Notes: generated from the letters alone by a model not told the origin. A DNA stretch of 64,000 bases from DASYQD01 sp963837455 (GCA_963837455.1 CAWINM010000014.1:62001-126000); one strand, 5' to 3'. Numbered from the stretch's first letter, positions 16,996-27,856 are shown. Translations and numbers: made by a program.

Positions 16996-17805
16996 ATGTT
17001 CCAGCAGCACGGACAGCACGAGCAGCACGGACAGCAGGAGCGGCACGCACGGTGCGAGCGGCACGAACGACGGTGCCGGCAGGAGGAGCCCCAGCGTGGC
17101 GAACCCCTGGGGTGGAGTCGGTCCGCGGCGCCTCTCGCCCACGGCGCGGCGGCCGACCCGGCCCCGCTTCGCAGCACCCGCAGCGACGAAGCCACGGCGT
17201 TCTGGGGCCGTTTCGCCCGCCGCGAAGGGCGCGAGCTCGAGCGCTGCGTGGCGTCGGCGATGCGGCGTTTCGGCTGGTACCCCGAGCCCAGCGACCTCGA
17301 GGAGCTGGTGCAGGAGGTCTACTGCCGCCTTCTCGAGCGCGCATCTGCACCGGGTCTGGCCGGCTGGCCGCCGGCGCAGCTGTGGGCCTATCTGCATCGC
17401 ATCGCGCGCAGCGTCGTCGTCGACGAGCTGCGCAGCCGGCGAGCCCGCAAGCGCGGCGGCGCCCGTCCTCACCCGGCACCACCGGCGGCGACGTGCGACG
17501 ACACGCCGGCACCCGAGCCACGGGCGCCGGGGCCGACGGCCGAGGAGCGGCTGCTGGCTCGGGAGGGGGCGGCGATGCTGCGGCGCCGCATTCGCGAGCT
17601 GGGCGGAACCGAGCACGGCGCCCGCAACCTGCACATCCTCGAGCTGGCCGCCATCGAGGGCTGCACGGCGGCGGAGATCTCGCAACGGCTGGCCGGCACG
17701 CTCTCGCCGAGCAGCGTCCACACCGTGCTGCACCGGCTGCGCCTGCAGCTGACCGCGACGCCGAGCCCCGACCTGCCGGCGGTGATGGGTGCCGGCGGCA
17801 CCTGA
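16996..17805 (+). CDS. ECF-type RNA polymerase sigma factor with His/Gln-rich N-terminus
   Basis: A 269-residue protein. The ATG is supported by AAGGAGAG upstream. Residues 1-45 are an unusual His/Gln/Arg-rich leader (QHGQHEQHGQQERH) unlike standard sigma factors. Sigma region 2 follows: DLEELVQEVYCRLLE (core-binding 2.2) and IARSVVVDELRSRRARKR (2.3/2.4 promoter melting). After a Pro-rich linker, region 4 has the helix-turn-helix CTAAEISQRLAGTLSPSSVHTVLHRLR for -35 recognition. No anti-sigma gene is adjacent. The His-rich leader could bind metal (inference). Downstream is sodA, about 100 bases away on the same strand. Confidence 0.8.
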   Translation: MFQQHGQHEQHGQQERHARCERHERRCRQEEPQRGEPLGWSRSAAPLAHGAAADPAPLRSTRSDEATAFWGRFARREGRELERCVASAMRRFGWYPEPSDLEELVQEVYCRLLERASAPGLAGWPPAQLWAYLHRIARSVVVDELRSRRARKRGGARPHPAPPAATCDDTPAPEPRAPGPTAEERLLAREGAAMLRRRIRELGGTEHGARNLHILELAAIEGCTAAEISQRLAGTLSPSSVHTVLHRLRLQLTATPSPDLPAVMGAGGT

Positions 17806-17809
17806 AGCA

Positions 17810-17828
17810 GGCCCGCCACCGGCGGGCC
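17810..17828 (+). terminator. GC-rich hairpin after the sigma factor gene
   Basis: GGCCCGCC, loop ACC, GGCGGGCC: an 8-bp perfect stem starting five bases after the sigma gene stop. No U-run follows, so termination efficiency is unclear; it may separate the sigma gene from sodA. Confidence 0.45.
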
Positions 17829-17910
17829 GGGTGCTATCGTCGGCCTGGCCGCGGTGGGAGGAACGGACCCGCCAAACTCTCCGCATCACCTGTCCTCGGA
17901 GGTACCTACC

Positions 17911-18516
17911 ATGCACGAGCTGCCCAAGCTGCCCTACGCGTACGACGCCCTCGAGCCGCACATCGACGCGCGGACGATGGAGATCCACCACGGCAAGCAC
18001 CACGCCGCCTACGTCAACAACCTCAACGGCGCCATCGACAAGCACCCAGAGCTCGCCAGCAAGAGCGTCGAGGAGCTGCTGCGCGGCATCGACCGGGTGC
18101 CGGAAGACGTGCGCACGGTGGTGCGCAACAACGGCGGTGGCCACGCCAACCACTCGATGTTCTGGCTGGTGATGGGGCCGGGAGGCGGTGGCGTGCCCAC
18201 CGGCGCCCTCGGCGACGCCCTGCTCGCCGCCTTCGGCAGCTTCGAGAGCTTCAAGGAGAAGCTCACCGAGGCGGCGGTGAAGCGGTTCGGCTCCGGCTGG
18301 GGCTGGCTGACGATCGCCGGTGGCAAGCTGGAGGTCTCCTCGAGCGCCAACCAGGACAGCCCCTTCATGGAGGGGAAGACGCCTCTGCTCGGCGTCGACG
18401 TCTGGGAGCATGCCTACTACCTCAAGTACCAGAACCGCCGCCCCGACTACGTGGGCGCCTGGTGGAACGTCGTCAACTGGAGCGAGGTGGCGCGGCGCTA
18501 CGAGGCGGCGCGCTGA
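17911..18516 (+). CDS. sodA: superoxide dismutase, Mn type
   Basis: A 201-residue cytoplasmic Fe/Mn-family enzyme converting superoxide to hydrogen peroxide and oxygen. The ATG at 17911 is chosen because GGAGGT lies about 8 bases upstream; a longer in-frame start at 17854 lacks one. Metal ligands are H27, H81, D163 and H167 (DVWEHAYY). The second-shell Gln is supplied by the C-terminal domain (ANQDSP, Q148) and position 78-82 reads HANHS, the manganese pattern rather than the iron pattern. No signal peptide. Confidence 0.95.
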   Translation: MHELPKLPYAYDALEPHIDARTMEIHHGKHHAAYVNNLNGAIDKHPELASKSVEELLRGIDRVPEDVRTVVRNNGGGHANHSMFWLVMGPGGGGVPTGALGDALLAAFGSFESFKEKLTEAAVKRFGSGWGWLTIAGGKLEVSSSANQDSPFMEGKTPLLGVDVWEHAYYLKYQNRRPDYVGAWWNVVNWSEVARRYEAAR

Positions 18517-18593
18517 GGCGGAGGGCAGGCGACCCGCTCGCGGGCTGTCCGCCGCCACGCGCGCGGGGCGCACGCGGGCCCCTCGAGCTCGGC

Positions 18594-18622
18594 TTGAAGG
18601 CCTCCGGGCTTTCGTTTATGGT
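18594..18622 (+). promoter_or_regulatory. promoter upstream of tRNA-CAU and tilS
   Basis: TTGAAG (18594-18599), a 17-base spacer and TATGGT (18617-18622) precede the tRNA 5' end by about 12 bases. Spacing to the tRNA is right for a transcript that starts just ahead of it and could continue into tilS. Confidence 0.55.
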
Positions 18623-18634
18623 TCGCCGTTCCGT

Positions 18635-18711
18635 GGCGGTGTAGCTCAGCCGGTTAGAGCGAGCGGCTCATAACCGCTAGGTCATGGGTTCGAGTCCCGT
18701 CACCGCCACCA
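18635..18711 (+). tRNA. tRNA with CAT anticodon (elongator Met, or Ile2)
   Basis: A 77-base cloverleaf: acceptor GGCGGTG pairs with CACCGCC, discriminator A, encoded CCA. The anticodon stem GCGGC/ACCGC-side encloses CTCATAA, giving CAT. The A1-type mismatch expected in an initiator is absent (G1-C72 is paired), so it is not fMet. Elongator Met is the default; the isoleucine-AUA tRNA that TilS lysidinylates has the same anticodon and looks similar, and its position immediately before tilS keeps that option open. The annotated start of tilS lies inside its 3' half. Confidence 0.93.
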
Positions 18712-20168
18712 TTTCCCCGCGGCCGCCGCCGTTCGTCGCCGCCCTCCGCCGCGCGCTCCGCGACGCCGGAGGCACGGCGCCCGGAGACCTGCTGCTGGTG
18801 GCCTTCTCGGGAGGTCCCGACTCGACGGCGCTGCTGCTCGGCCTGCGCCGCCTCGCCCCCCGGCTGGGCTGCCGCCTGCTCGCCGCGCACGTCGACCACC
18901 GGCTCGACCCGGGCTCGCCGGCGCGGGCGACCGCCGCCGAGCGCCTGGCACTCGGGCTCGGGGTTCCCTTCCGGCTGCTGGTCGCCGCACCGCCCGCTGC
19001 GGGTGCCCGCGTCGCGAGCTCCGACGGTCCCGAGGCGGGAGCGCGACGCCGGCGCTACGCCCTGCTCGAGGAGCTGCGCCGGAGCACCAGCGCCCGCTAC
19101 CTGCTCACCGCCCACCACGCGGGCGACCAGGCAGAGACGGTGCTGCTGCGGCTCGCCCACGGCTCCGGGCTCGCCGGTCTGGCGGGCATCCGCCCGCGGC
19201 AGGGCACCCTGCTGCGGCCCCTCCTCGCGCACGGACGCGACGAGCTCGCCGCCGCGGTCACCGCCGCCGGCCTGGTGCCGGTGGACGACCCCACCAACCG
19301 CGACCTCGAGGTGCCGCGCAACCGGCTCCGTCACGGGCTGCTGCCGGCCCTCGGCGGCGACACCGCGGCGCGCCAGGCGATTGCCGTCGGCGATGCGGCC
19401 GCCACCCTCTCCGGGGGCCTCGAGCGGCGGCTCGTGTCCCTGGTCCCCGGCCTCGTGGCGCCCTCGCCGCGGCTGCCGCTGGCTGTCCTCCGCGACCTCC
19501 CCTGCGAGATCCTGCCCTGGGCCTTGGCGCTCCTCCATCGCCACGCCGGCGCCGCCTACCCGCCGCGTGCCGCCGCCGTCGCCGAGCTGCGAGGGCAGCT
19601 CGCTCGCGGCGACGCGCTCGCCTGTGACTGCGGCGGCGGCTGGCGGTGGTGGACGGACGGCGCCGGCGACCTGCGCCTCGACCGCACCGGCGCTCGGGCG
19701 GAAGGGTCGCCGGCACCGGCCTCGGCGGGCTCGCCGGGGCCGCTCCCGGCGCCCGCCGCGAGAACGCCTTTCGCTTATACTGTCGACGTCCCCGGGGGGG
19801 TGGAGATCAGGGAAGCCGGCACGACCTTCTGCCTTTCACGACAGCCCGTCGCGGCCTGGATGCGGCGAGGCTCGTTGCAACGTGCCGCGCTCGATCTCCC
19901 GCTCGCCCCCGGCGGAGAGGTGACGGTGCGCAACCGGCGTCCGGGGGATCGCCTCCAGCCCTTCGGCTGCCCGCATCGCCGCCGTCTCAAGGACGTCCTG
20001 ATCGACCACAAGGTGCCGCGGGAGAGACGCGACCGGCTGCCGTTGTTGTGCGTGGCGGGCCAGGTGGCGTGGGTGCCCGGGGTGACCATTCACCACCCTT
20101 TCCGTCTGCGTGAGGGTGCCACGGTGGCCTGGGTTGCCGAGCTGCTCGCGCACCGCGACCAGGGCTGA
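18684..20168 (+). CDS. tilS: tRNA(Ile)-lysidine synthase
   Basis: A 494-residue N-type ATP pyrophosphatase that converts C34 of tRNA-Ile(CAU) to lysidine so that it reads AUA. The P-loop SGGPDST is at 42-48, followed by AHVDHRLDPGS and the AHHAGDQAETVLLRLAHGSGLAGL segment typical of TilS; the C-terminal domain (RRPGDRLQPFG, LKDVLIDHKVPRERRDRLPL) is also present. The only in-frame standard start ahead of the P-loop is ATG 18684, inside the preceding tRNA; a non-standard ATT at 18711 is the only alternative noted. First gene of the tilS-hpt-ftsH cluster. Confidence 0.94.
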   Translation: MGSSPVTATISPRPPPFVAALRRALRDAGGTAPGDLLLVAFSGGPDSTALLLGLRRLAPRLGCRLLAAHVDHRLDPGSPARATAAERLALGLGVPFRLLVAAPPAAGARVASSDGPEAGARRRRYALLEELRRSTSARYLLTAHHAGDQAETVLLRLAHGSGLAGLAGIRPRQGTLLRPLLAHGRDELAAAVTAAGLVPVDDPTNRDLEVPRNRLRHGLLPALGGDTAARQAIAVGDAAATLSGGLERRLVSLVPGLVAPSPRLPLAVLRDLPCEILPWALALLHRHAGAAYPPRAAAVAELRGQLARGDALACDCGGGWRWWTDGAGDLRLDRTGARAEGSPAPASAGSPGPLPAPAARTPFAYTVDVPGGVEIREAGTTFCLSRQPVAAWMRRGSLQRAALDLPLAPGGEVTVRNRRPGDRLQPFGCPHRRRLKDVLIDHKVPRERRDRLPLLCVAGQVAWVPGVTIHHPFRLREGATVAWVAELLAHRDQG

Positions 20169-20176
20169 GGTCTTCT

Positions 20177-20202
20177 CGCCCCCCACCCATCCGCGGGGGG
20201 CG
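20177..20202 (+). terminator. hairpin between tilS and hpt-like gene
   Basis: CGCCCCCC and GGGGGGCG form an 8-bp perfect stem around a 10-base loop, nine bases after the tilS stop. No U-run follows, so it may be an attenuator or mRNA processing/stability element rather than a full terminator, since hpt and ftsH follow in the same direction. Confidence 0.4.
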
Positions 20203-20222
20203 TTGCGGGAGATGGCCAGAAC

Positions 20223-20756
20223 ATGAGCGGGACACCGACGATCAAGGTCCTCTTCGATGCCCGCGCCATTGCCGCGCGAGTGCAGGCGCTGGGGCAGCGG
20301 TTGCAGCGCGAGGTGGCGCAGGAAGACCCCATGGTGGTGTCGCTCCTCGGCGGCTCGGTGATCTTCCTCGCCGACCTCATCCGCTCGATCACCACCCCGT
20401 TGCGCTACGAGTTCGTGCAGGTCGAGTACCGCACCCACGAGGAGGGGCACGAGGAGGTCGTCGACATCCAGTACCCGATCCCCCTCGACGTCGCCGCGCA
20501 GAGCGTGCTGGTGCTCAAGGACGTCGTCAGCACCGCCATCATCGAGACCTACCTCGCCACGCAGCTGCTGGAGAAGGGGGCGCAGAAGGTGCGCTTCGTG
20601 GCTCTCGTCGACCTGCCCAAGGAGCGCAAGACGCACTGCCAGGTCGACTACAGCGTCTTCACCACCGAGCGCTCGGCGCGCCTGGTGGGCTACGGCATGA
20701 AGCACCAGGGACGCTACGGCAACCTGCCCTACATCGGTTTCCTGGGGGAGGGATGA
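20223..20756 (+). CDS. hypoxanthine phosphoribosyltransferase-like protein, catalytic residues missing
   Basis: A 177-residue member of the purine phosphoribosyltransferase fold, by overall length, the LGGSVIFLADLIR segment (42-54) and the C-terminal VGYGxxxxGRYxNLPYIG (155-172) of Hpt. Key positions deviate: the PRPP loop normally EDxxDTG is KDVVSTA (99-105), so the acidic pair and the catalytic-base Asp are lost; the purine-binding Lys of the PDKF segment is absent; and the Mg-binding Asp of GLD is Lys160. The frame is intact and precedes the error-prone stretch. It occupies the usual hpt position between tilS and ftsH, so a regulatory pseudoenzyme is possible (inference). Confidence 0.85.
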   Translation: MSGTPTIKVLFDARAIAARVQALGQRLQREVAQEDPMVVSLLGGSVIFLADLIRSITTPLRYEFVQVEYRTHEEGHEEVVDIQYPIPLDVAAQSVLVLKDVVSTAIIETYLATQLLEKGAQKVRFVALVDLPKERKTHCQVDYSVFTTERSARLVGYGMKHQGRYGNLPYIGFLGEG

Positions 20757-20872
20757 GGCCCACGGGAGCCCCGGAGAGGAATCGGCGGCGGAGCTGATGC
20801 GTTAGAAGGAGGAGGGAGAGTCCCTTCCCCACCGCCCATGGCTCGGCGCCCCGAGCGAGAGGAACCGCGACA

Positions 20873-22812
<1,940 letters not shown>

Positions 22813-22907
22813 TGTCTCCCCTCGGAGATGCGCGGCACGGCTCGCCAGCGGGTTCCCGCCTCCCGGCCCTCCGCCGCCTGGCCTCCCGGCGCCGGTAGTC
22901 TGACGCC

Positions 22908-23889
22908 GTGAACGCCGCCGCGCCGACCGCCCCGCTCGCGCCGGCGCCGGCGGTGGCACGCTGGCGCCTGCGGCTGCCGGGCGGCCGCTCGCTCGACCTC
23001 GGGCGGGCGCCCCAAGGTGATGGGGGTGCTCAACCTGACCCCCGACTCGTTCAGCGACGGCGGACGGTTCGGTCGAGCGCGACGCGCGCCGTCGCCCACG
23101 GGCTGCGCCATGCTCGCCGAGGGCGCCGATCTGCTCGACCTCGGCGCCGAGTCGACCCGGCCCGGGCGGCGGGGTCTACGGCGCCGGCGCGGCCGAGGTG
23201 CCCGCCGACGAGGAGTGGGCGCCGGCTCGGTCCGGTGCTCGGCGAGCTGCGCCGGCGCACCGACGGCGCCGCTGTCGGTCGACACCCGCAAGGGCGAGGT
23301 GGCGCGGGCCGCGCTCTGGCCGCCGGCGCCGACCTGATCAACGACGTCAGCGCCCTCGGCCGACCCCGCCCTCGGCGCCGCCGTCGCCGCCGCCGGCTGC
23401 CCGTTGGTGCTGATGCACAGCCGCGGCGAGCTCGCCGACCATGCAGCGCCGCCTCCACTACGACGACCTGCTCGGCGAGGTGCGCGCGGAGCTGGCGGCC
23501 GCCGCCGCCCGCGCCGTCGCCGCCGGCGTCGATCCCGGCCAGATGGTGCTCGACCCCGGCATCGGCTTCGGCAAGAGCTACGACGGCAACCTCGCCCTGC
23601 TCGCGCCGCCTCGACGCCCTCGCCGGGCTCGGCCGGCCGCTGCTGGTCGGCGCCAGCCGCAAGAGCTTCATCGGCCACCTGACCGGCGCGCCGCCGGCCG
23701 AGCGGCTGGCCGGGAGCCTCGCCGCCGTCGGCTGGGCGGCCGCCGGCGGCGCCGCCCTGGTGCGCGTCCACGACGTGGCGGCGACGGTGCAGTTCCTCGC
23801 GCGTCTGGGCGGCGATCGCGGCCGCGGCCTCGACACCACCTCGCCGACCCGCGACGAGCCGCGGACCGCCACGCCGGCGAGCCCGCCGT
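22908..23889 (+). CDS. folP: dihydropteroate synthase (frameshifted in this sequence)
   Basis: Condenses para-aminobenzoate with dihydropterin pyrophosphate in folate synthesis. GTG start at 22908. The hallmark MGVLNLTPDSFSDGG begins near 23020 and LLDLGAESTRPG near 23130; SVDTRKGEVAR near 23275, the VLDPGIGFGKSYDGNLALL segment near 23546 and VGASRKSFIG near 23646 follow. The end is uncertain: repaired sequence reads HDVAATVQFL then a VWAAIAAAA-like helix near 23800. Several indels (first near 23013) break it. It lies between ftsH and cdaA, as in many operons of this type; the 3' boundary given is approximate. Confidence 0.88.
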
Positions 23890-24694
23890 ATGCGCCGTCC
23901 TCGAGTTCCTCGAGCCTCCTCACCTGGCGCGACCTCGTCGACGTGCTGGCGGTGGCGATGGTCGTCTACAACCTGCTGCTCCTCATCCGCGGCACCCGCG
24001 CCGTGCAGGTGCTGCTCGGCATCGCCTTCCTCGGTCGGCGTCTACTACGTGGCGCGGCTGGCCAACCTGCCCACCCTGCAAGGCGATCCTCGAGAGCCTG
24101 CTCATCCTCCTGCCCTTCGCCACCATCGTCCTCTTCCAGCACGAGATCCGCCGCGCCCTCGCCAACTTCGGGCGCAACCCGCTGCTCGGGATGAGCAAGC
24201 AGCAGAAGGTCGAGCCGGCGTTCCACGAGATCGCGCTGGCGGCCTCGGCGCATGGCGGCGCGGCGCGATCGGCGCCCTCATCGTCCTCCAGCGCCTGGAG
24301 GGGCTGCGAGAACTTCATCGAGAACGGCATCGCCCTCGACGCCCTGGTCTCCTACGATCTGCTGATCAACATCTTCGACCCCCGGCACCCCGCTCCACGA
24401 CGGCGCGGTGATCATCGAGGAGGACCGCATCGCCGCCGCCGCCTGCTTCCTGCCGCTCACCTTCAACCCCGCGCTGTCCACCGAGTTGGGCACCCGCCAC
24501 CGGGCGGCGCTGGGGATCAGCGAGGAGACCGACGCGGTGGCGGTGGTGGTGTCGGAGGAGACCGGCGTCATCTCGCTCGCCTTCGACGGCAAGCTGACCC
24601 GCAACCTCGACGCCAAGGGCGCTCCGCAACCAGCTCTACAAGACCGCTGATCACCGACCTCTACCCGCAGGGCGGCGGCCGGAGGGCGGCGTGA
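23890..24694 (+). CDS. cdaA: diadenylate cyclase CdaA (frameshifted in this sequence)
   Basis: Membrane enzyme making cyclic di-AMP from two ATP. After a short start (placed at the ATG near 23890, uncertain) come LTWRDLVDVLAVAMVVYNLLL and further TM segments, then the DAC domain: LLGMSKQQKVEPAFHEI, the DGA motif (PLHDGAVII after removing one base near 24376) and RHR (GTRHRAALG near 24490), both needed for catalysis. The stop TGA at 24692-24694 overlaps the GTG start of the next gene. About eight indels are visible (for example near 24033, 24081, 24310, 24618 and 24645). Followed by its regulator ybbR and then glmM, the standard cdaA-cdaR-glmM module. Confidence 0.9.
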
Positions 24695-25380
24695 GCGAGC
24701 GGGGTCGCGTCTCGGGGGCTGCGGCTGCTGGCGCTGGTGATCGCCCTGGCGCTGTGGTTCATCATCTCGGTGGAGAAGCGCGAGAACCCAGCGCCGAGAA
24801 GGGGGTGGAGGCGAGCGTCAGCTACAACCCGCCGAGCGGCCTGGTGATCCTCAACCCGGTGCAGACGGTCACCGTCGTGCTCTGCCGGCCGCGACCGGCT
24901 GATCACCAGCCTCAACCCCTTCCAGGTGGACGTCCAGGTCGATCTCAAGGCGCGCCGCAGCCGGGCACCGTCGACCGCGCAACCTGACCGCCGAGCACGT
25001 CGATCCGCCCGCAGGGGCTGCGCGGTGGTGTCGATCAAGCCCAGCGTAGCTCGCCCTCCGCCTCGACCGCGAGAAGACGGTCGGCCTGCCGGTGGCTGCC
25101 GCAGTTCGTCGGCGAGCCGGCGGCCGGCGCCAGCCCGCGGCAAGGCGACGCATCACCCCCGACCAGGTGCAGGTGGTCGGCCCGGAGTCGATGGTCGATC
25201 GGGTGATCCACCTCGACGCCGCGCCGATCCGCCTCGACGGCCACGCCCTCGACTTCGAGGAGGTGGTCGACGTGGTCAGCGCCCGAGCCGCTGGTGCAGG
25301 TGCTGCAGCCGTCGCGGGTGCGGGGCAAGGTGCCGCTGCACAGCTCCAGCCGGTGGCCGAGCCGATCGCCGACGCCGCCG
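24691..25380 (+). CDS. cdaR: YbbR-domain CdaA regulator (frameshifted in this sequence)
   Basis: GTG start at 24691, overlapping the cdaA stop by four bases. After a cytoplasmic start the repaired sequence has an N-terminal TM anchor (LLALVIALALWFIISVEKRE) followed by YbbR repeats recognisable from ASVSYNPPSGLVILN, VQVDLKA and VQVVGPESMVDRVIHLDAAP. The protein sits outside the membrane and modulates CdaA and GlmM. Indels near 24715, 24790, 24886 and beyond scramble the frame. The 3' end is not determinable; the boundary shown is the likely glmM start. Confidence 0.82.
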
Positions 25381-26830
25381 GTGACCGCCGCGTCGGCCCC
25401 GCCGGGCACCGCCTGTTCGGCACCGACGGCATCCGCGCGCCCTTCGGCGACTATCCGCTCGACCGGCCGACGGTGACCGCGCTGGCCGTCGAGCTGGGCG
25501 CCAGCTGGCGGCGTGCCGCACGGAGCGCGCGAGCGCCGCGGGCGGTGCCTCGGCGGCGACACCCGCGCCTCGACGCCGGAGCTCTGCCGCTGGCTGGCGG
25601 CGGGGCTCGCCGCGGCCGGCGTCGACGTGACTACTCGACCCGGGTGATCCCACCCCGGGCGTCGCCTGTTCCTGGTGCGCAGCCTCCGCGCCGACGCCGG
25701 GATCGCCGTCTCGGCCAGCCACAACCCCTACCCCGACAACGGCATCAAGCTCGTCGACCGCGGGGCTTCAAGTGGAGCGCGGCGGCGGAGGCGGGCCCTC
25801 GAGGACGGCCCTGGCGGGCGGCGGCTCGCCAGCGGCGTCGAGGCGCTCGAGCCCGCTGGCGCTGCCGGTCGACCGCGGCGGCTACCCGAGGCCTACGTGG
25901 CCGGCTTCGCCGAGCGCTCGTGGCGGACGCCGGCGCCGTGACGACTACCGCCGGCCGCCCTGCCCGGCGAGCCCGCTGGCCGGCCTGCGCATCGCCCTCG
26001 ACCCCGCCAACGGCGCCGCCTCGTCCTACGCCGGTCCGCTGTTCGCCGCGCCGGGCGCCGCCGTGACACCCTCTGCGCCGACCCGACGGGCGCAACATCA
26101 ACCTGGGCTGCGGCTCCACCGCACCCCGAGCGGCTGGCCGCCATGCGCTGACGGGGCTGGCGGAGGGCGCCGACCTGGGGATCGCCTTCGACGGCGACGC
26201 CGACCGCGCGATCCTCGTCGACGAGCGCGGCGAGCGTCCACGACGGCGACGCCATCCTCTACCTCTGGGCGTCGGCGCTGCGCGCGGCCGGCGAGCTGGC
26301 GCCACCCGGATCGCCGTCACCTCGATGAGCAACTTCGGCCTCGAGCGCGCCCTCGCCCGCCCCGGCGTCGAGCGTGGTGCGCTGCGGGGTGGGCGACCGC
26401 CAGGTGGTGGAGACCATGCGCCGCGACGGCATGGTGCTCGGCGGCGAGCAGTCCGGGCACATCGTGCACTCTCGGCCTCGCCACCACCGGCGATGGGCTG
26501 CTGACGGCGGTCCAGGTGGCGGCAGCGTGGTGGCGCACGGCCGGGCAGCCGCTCTCCGCGCTGCTCGCCGCGCTTCCACCGCTTCCCGCAGCTGCTGGTC
26601 AACGTCCGCGTGGCGGCAAGCCGCCGTTCGCGAGCCTGCCGCGGGTGGCGGCGGCGGCGCGGGCGGTCGAGGCGAGCTGGCGGATCGGAGGGGCGGCTGG
26701 TGCTCCGCTACAGCGGCACCGAGCCGCTGGCCCGAGTGATGGTCGAGGGCCCCGAGCTCGCCGCGCTGCGAGGCGCTGGCGGCGGCGATCTGGCGAGCGG
26801 CGCCATCCGCGCACGCCGATCGGCGCCTGA
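25381..26830 (+). CDS. glmM: phosphoglucosamine mutase (frameshifted in this sequence)
   Basis: Interconverts glucosamine-6-P and glucosamine-1-P for peptidoglycan and LPS precursor synthesis. Family motifs recognisable across frames: LFGTDGIRAPFGDYPL near 25415, the phosphoserine loop AVSASHNPYPDNGIKL near 25708, the Mg site AFDGDADRAILVD near 26187, and the substrate loop LGGEQSGHIVH near 26440. The start is probably the GTG at 25381; the likely stop is TGA at 26828-26830. Many indels disrupt the frame. Its position next to cdaA-ybbR is the conserved cdaA-cdaR-glmM arrangement linking cyclic di-AMP with cell-wall precursor supply. Confidence 0.88.
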
Positions 26831-26871
26831 CAGCCCGGGCGCCGGCGCGCGCCGTCAGAGGAGTCGACCCC

Positions 26872-27618
26872 ATGACCGCCCCGCCTGTCGGTCAACGTCG
26901 ACCACGTCGCCACCCTCCGCCAGGCGCGCCGGGCCGCCTACCCCGACCCGGTCGAGGCGGCGGTGCTCGCCGAGGCGGCGGGTGCGCCGGCGATCACCGC
27001 CCACCTCCGCGCCGACCGCCGCCACATCCAGGACGACGACGTGGTGGCGCCTGCGCGAGCGGGTGCGCGGCAAGCTCAACCTCGAGCTGGCGGCGACCGA
27101 GGAGATGCTGGGCCTGGCCGCTGCGCTTCCGTCCCGACCAGGTGAGCCTGGTCCCCGAGCGCCCCGAGGAGGTGACCACCGAAGGGGGCCTCGACGTGGT
27201 CGCCCAGGGCGAGCGGATGCTGCGCGCCGCCGGCGCCTCACCGAAGCCGGCATCGCCGTCTCGCGTCTTCCTCGACCCCGACCCGGCGGCAGATCGACGC
27301 CCTGGCCGCGCTGGCCGGCCGCGCCGAACCGGCGGCCGATCGTCGGCTTCGAGATCAACACCGACGCCTACACGCGCAGCAGTGGCCTCGACCGCGCGCT
27401 GCCGAGCTGGCCGGCATGCGTGCCGCCCGCCGAGGGCGCCGGCCGCGGCTTCGCCGTCTTCGCCGGCCACGGCCTCACCCCCGCCAACGTGGGTCCGGTG
27501 GCCGCGCTGCCGCGAAGTGGAGGAGCTGAACATCGGCCACGGCCTGATCTCGCGCGCCGTCTTCGTCGGCCTCGCCGAGGCGGTGCTCGAGATGCTGGCA
27601 GCGATCCGGGAGCGGTGA
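26872..27618 (+). CDS. pdxJ: pyridoxine 5'-phosphate synthase (frameshifted in this sequence)
   Basis: Last step of de novo vitamin B6 synthesis: condenses 3-amino-1-hydroxyacetone phosphate with deoxyxylulose 5-phosphate. ATG at 26872 preceded by GAGGAG. After correcting one base the start reads LSVNVDHVATLRQARR, then YPDPVEAAVLAEAAGAPAIT, HLRADRRHIQDDDV, LNLELAATEEML and LVPERPEEVTTEGGLDV, the classic PdxJ series. The end EVEELNIGHGLISRAVFVGL is in the same frame as the start. Several compensating indels lie between. About 248 residues, the usual length. Confidence 0.92.
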   Translation: MTAPPVGQRRPRRHPPPGAPGRLPRPGRGGGARRGGGCAGDHRPPPRRPPPHPGRRRGGACASGCAASSTSSWRRPRRCWAWPLRFRPDQVSLVPERPEEVTTEGGLDVVAQGERMLRAAGASPKPASPSRVFLDPDPAADRRPGRAGRPRRTGGRSSASRSTPTPTRAAVASTARCRAGRHACRPPRAPAAASPSSPATASPPPTWVRWPRCREVEELNIGHGLISRAVFVGLAEAVLEMLAAIRER

Positions 27619-27637
27619 GCGCGCCGCCGGCCCTCCC

Positions 27638-27856
27638 CTACCTCTCGACCTCCCCCACCTGTTCGCCCACCGTCGGCTCGGGCTCGGCGGCGATGAGCAC
27701 CGAGGCGACGGTGGGAAGGAGCACGCGGTGGGTGTGGTCGCCGAAGCGCACGTTGACCTCGTAGTAGCCCTCGGGGGAGCTGCGGATGAGCACTCCGCGC
27801 GCCCCCTTCATCCCCAGCAGCTCGTTGTGGATGAGCACGTCGGTCGGGATCTCCAT
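27638..27856 (-). CDS. small hypothetical protein, 72 residues
   Basis: An intact 72-residue ORF with a GGGAGG ribosome-binding site about 8 bases before its ATG at 27856. It reads like a compact beta-rich domain (GARGVLIRSSPEGYYEVNVR, then THRVLLPTVASVLI) with an acidic tail. No family is recognised. It lies 72 bases downstream of the NtrC-type regulator on the same strand, so the two may share a transcript. It is convergent with pdxJ and is one of the few undamaged frames in this stretch. Confidence 0.7.
   Translation of the reverse strand: MEIPTDVLIHNELLGMKGARGVLIRSSPEGYYEVNVRFGDHTHRVLLPTVASVLIAAEPEPTVGEQVGEVER

Noticed and set aside
17000..17045. A tandem repeat or CRISPR-like array in the CAG/CAC-rich stretch
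   Set aside because: It is coding sequence for the sigma factor's His/Gln-rich leader, with no equal-length units or spacers.
16717..18573. A 618-residue minus-strand frame opposite the sigma factor and sodA
   Set aside because: It is antisense to two well-supported genes and shows no domain signature.
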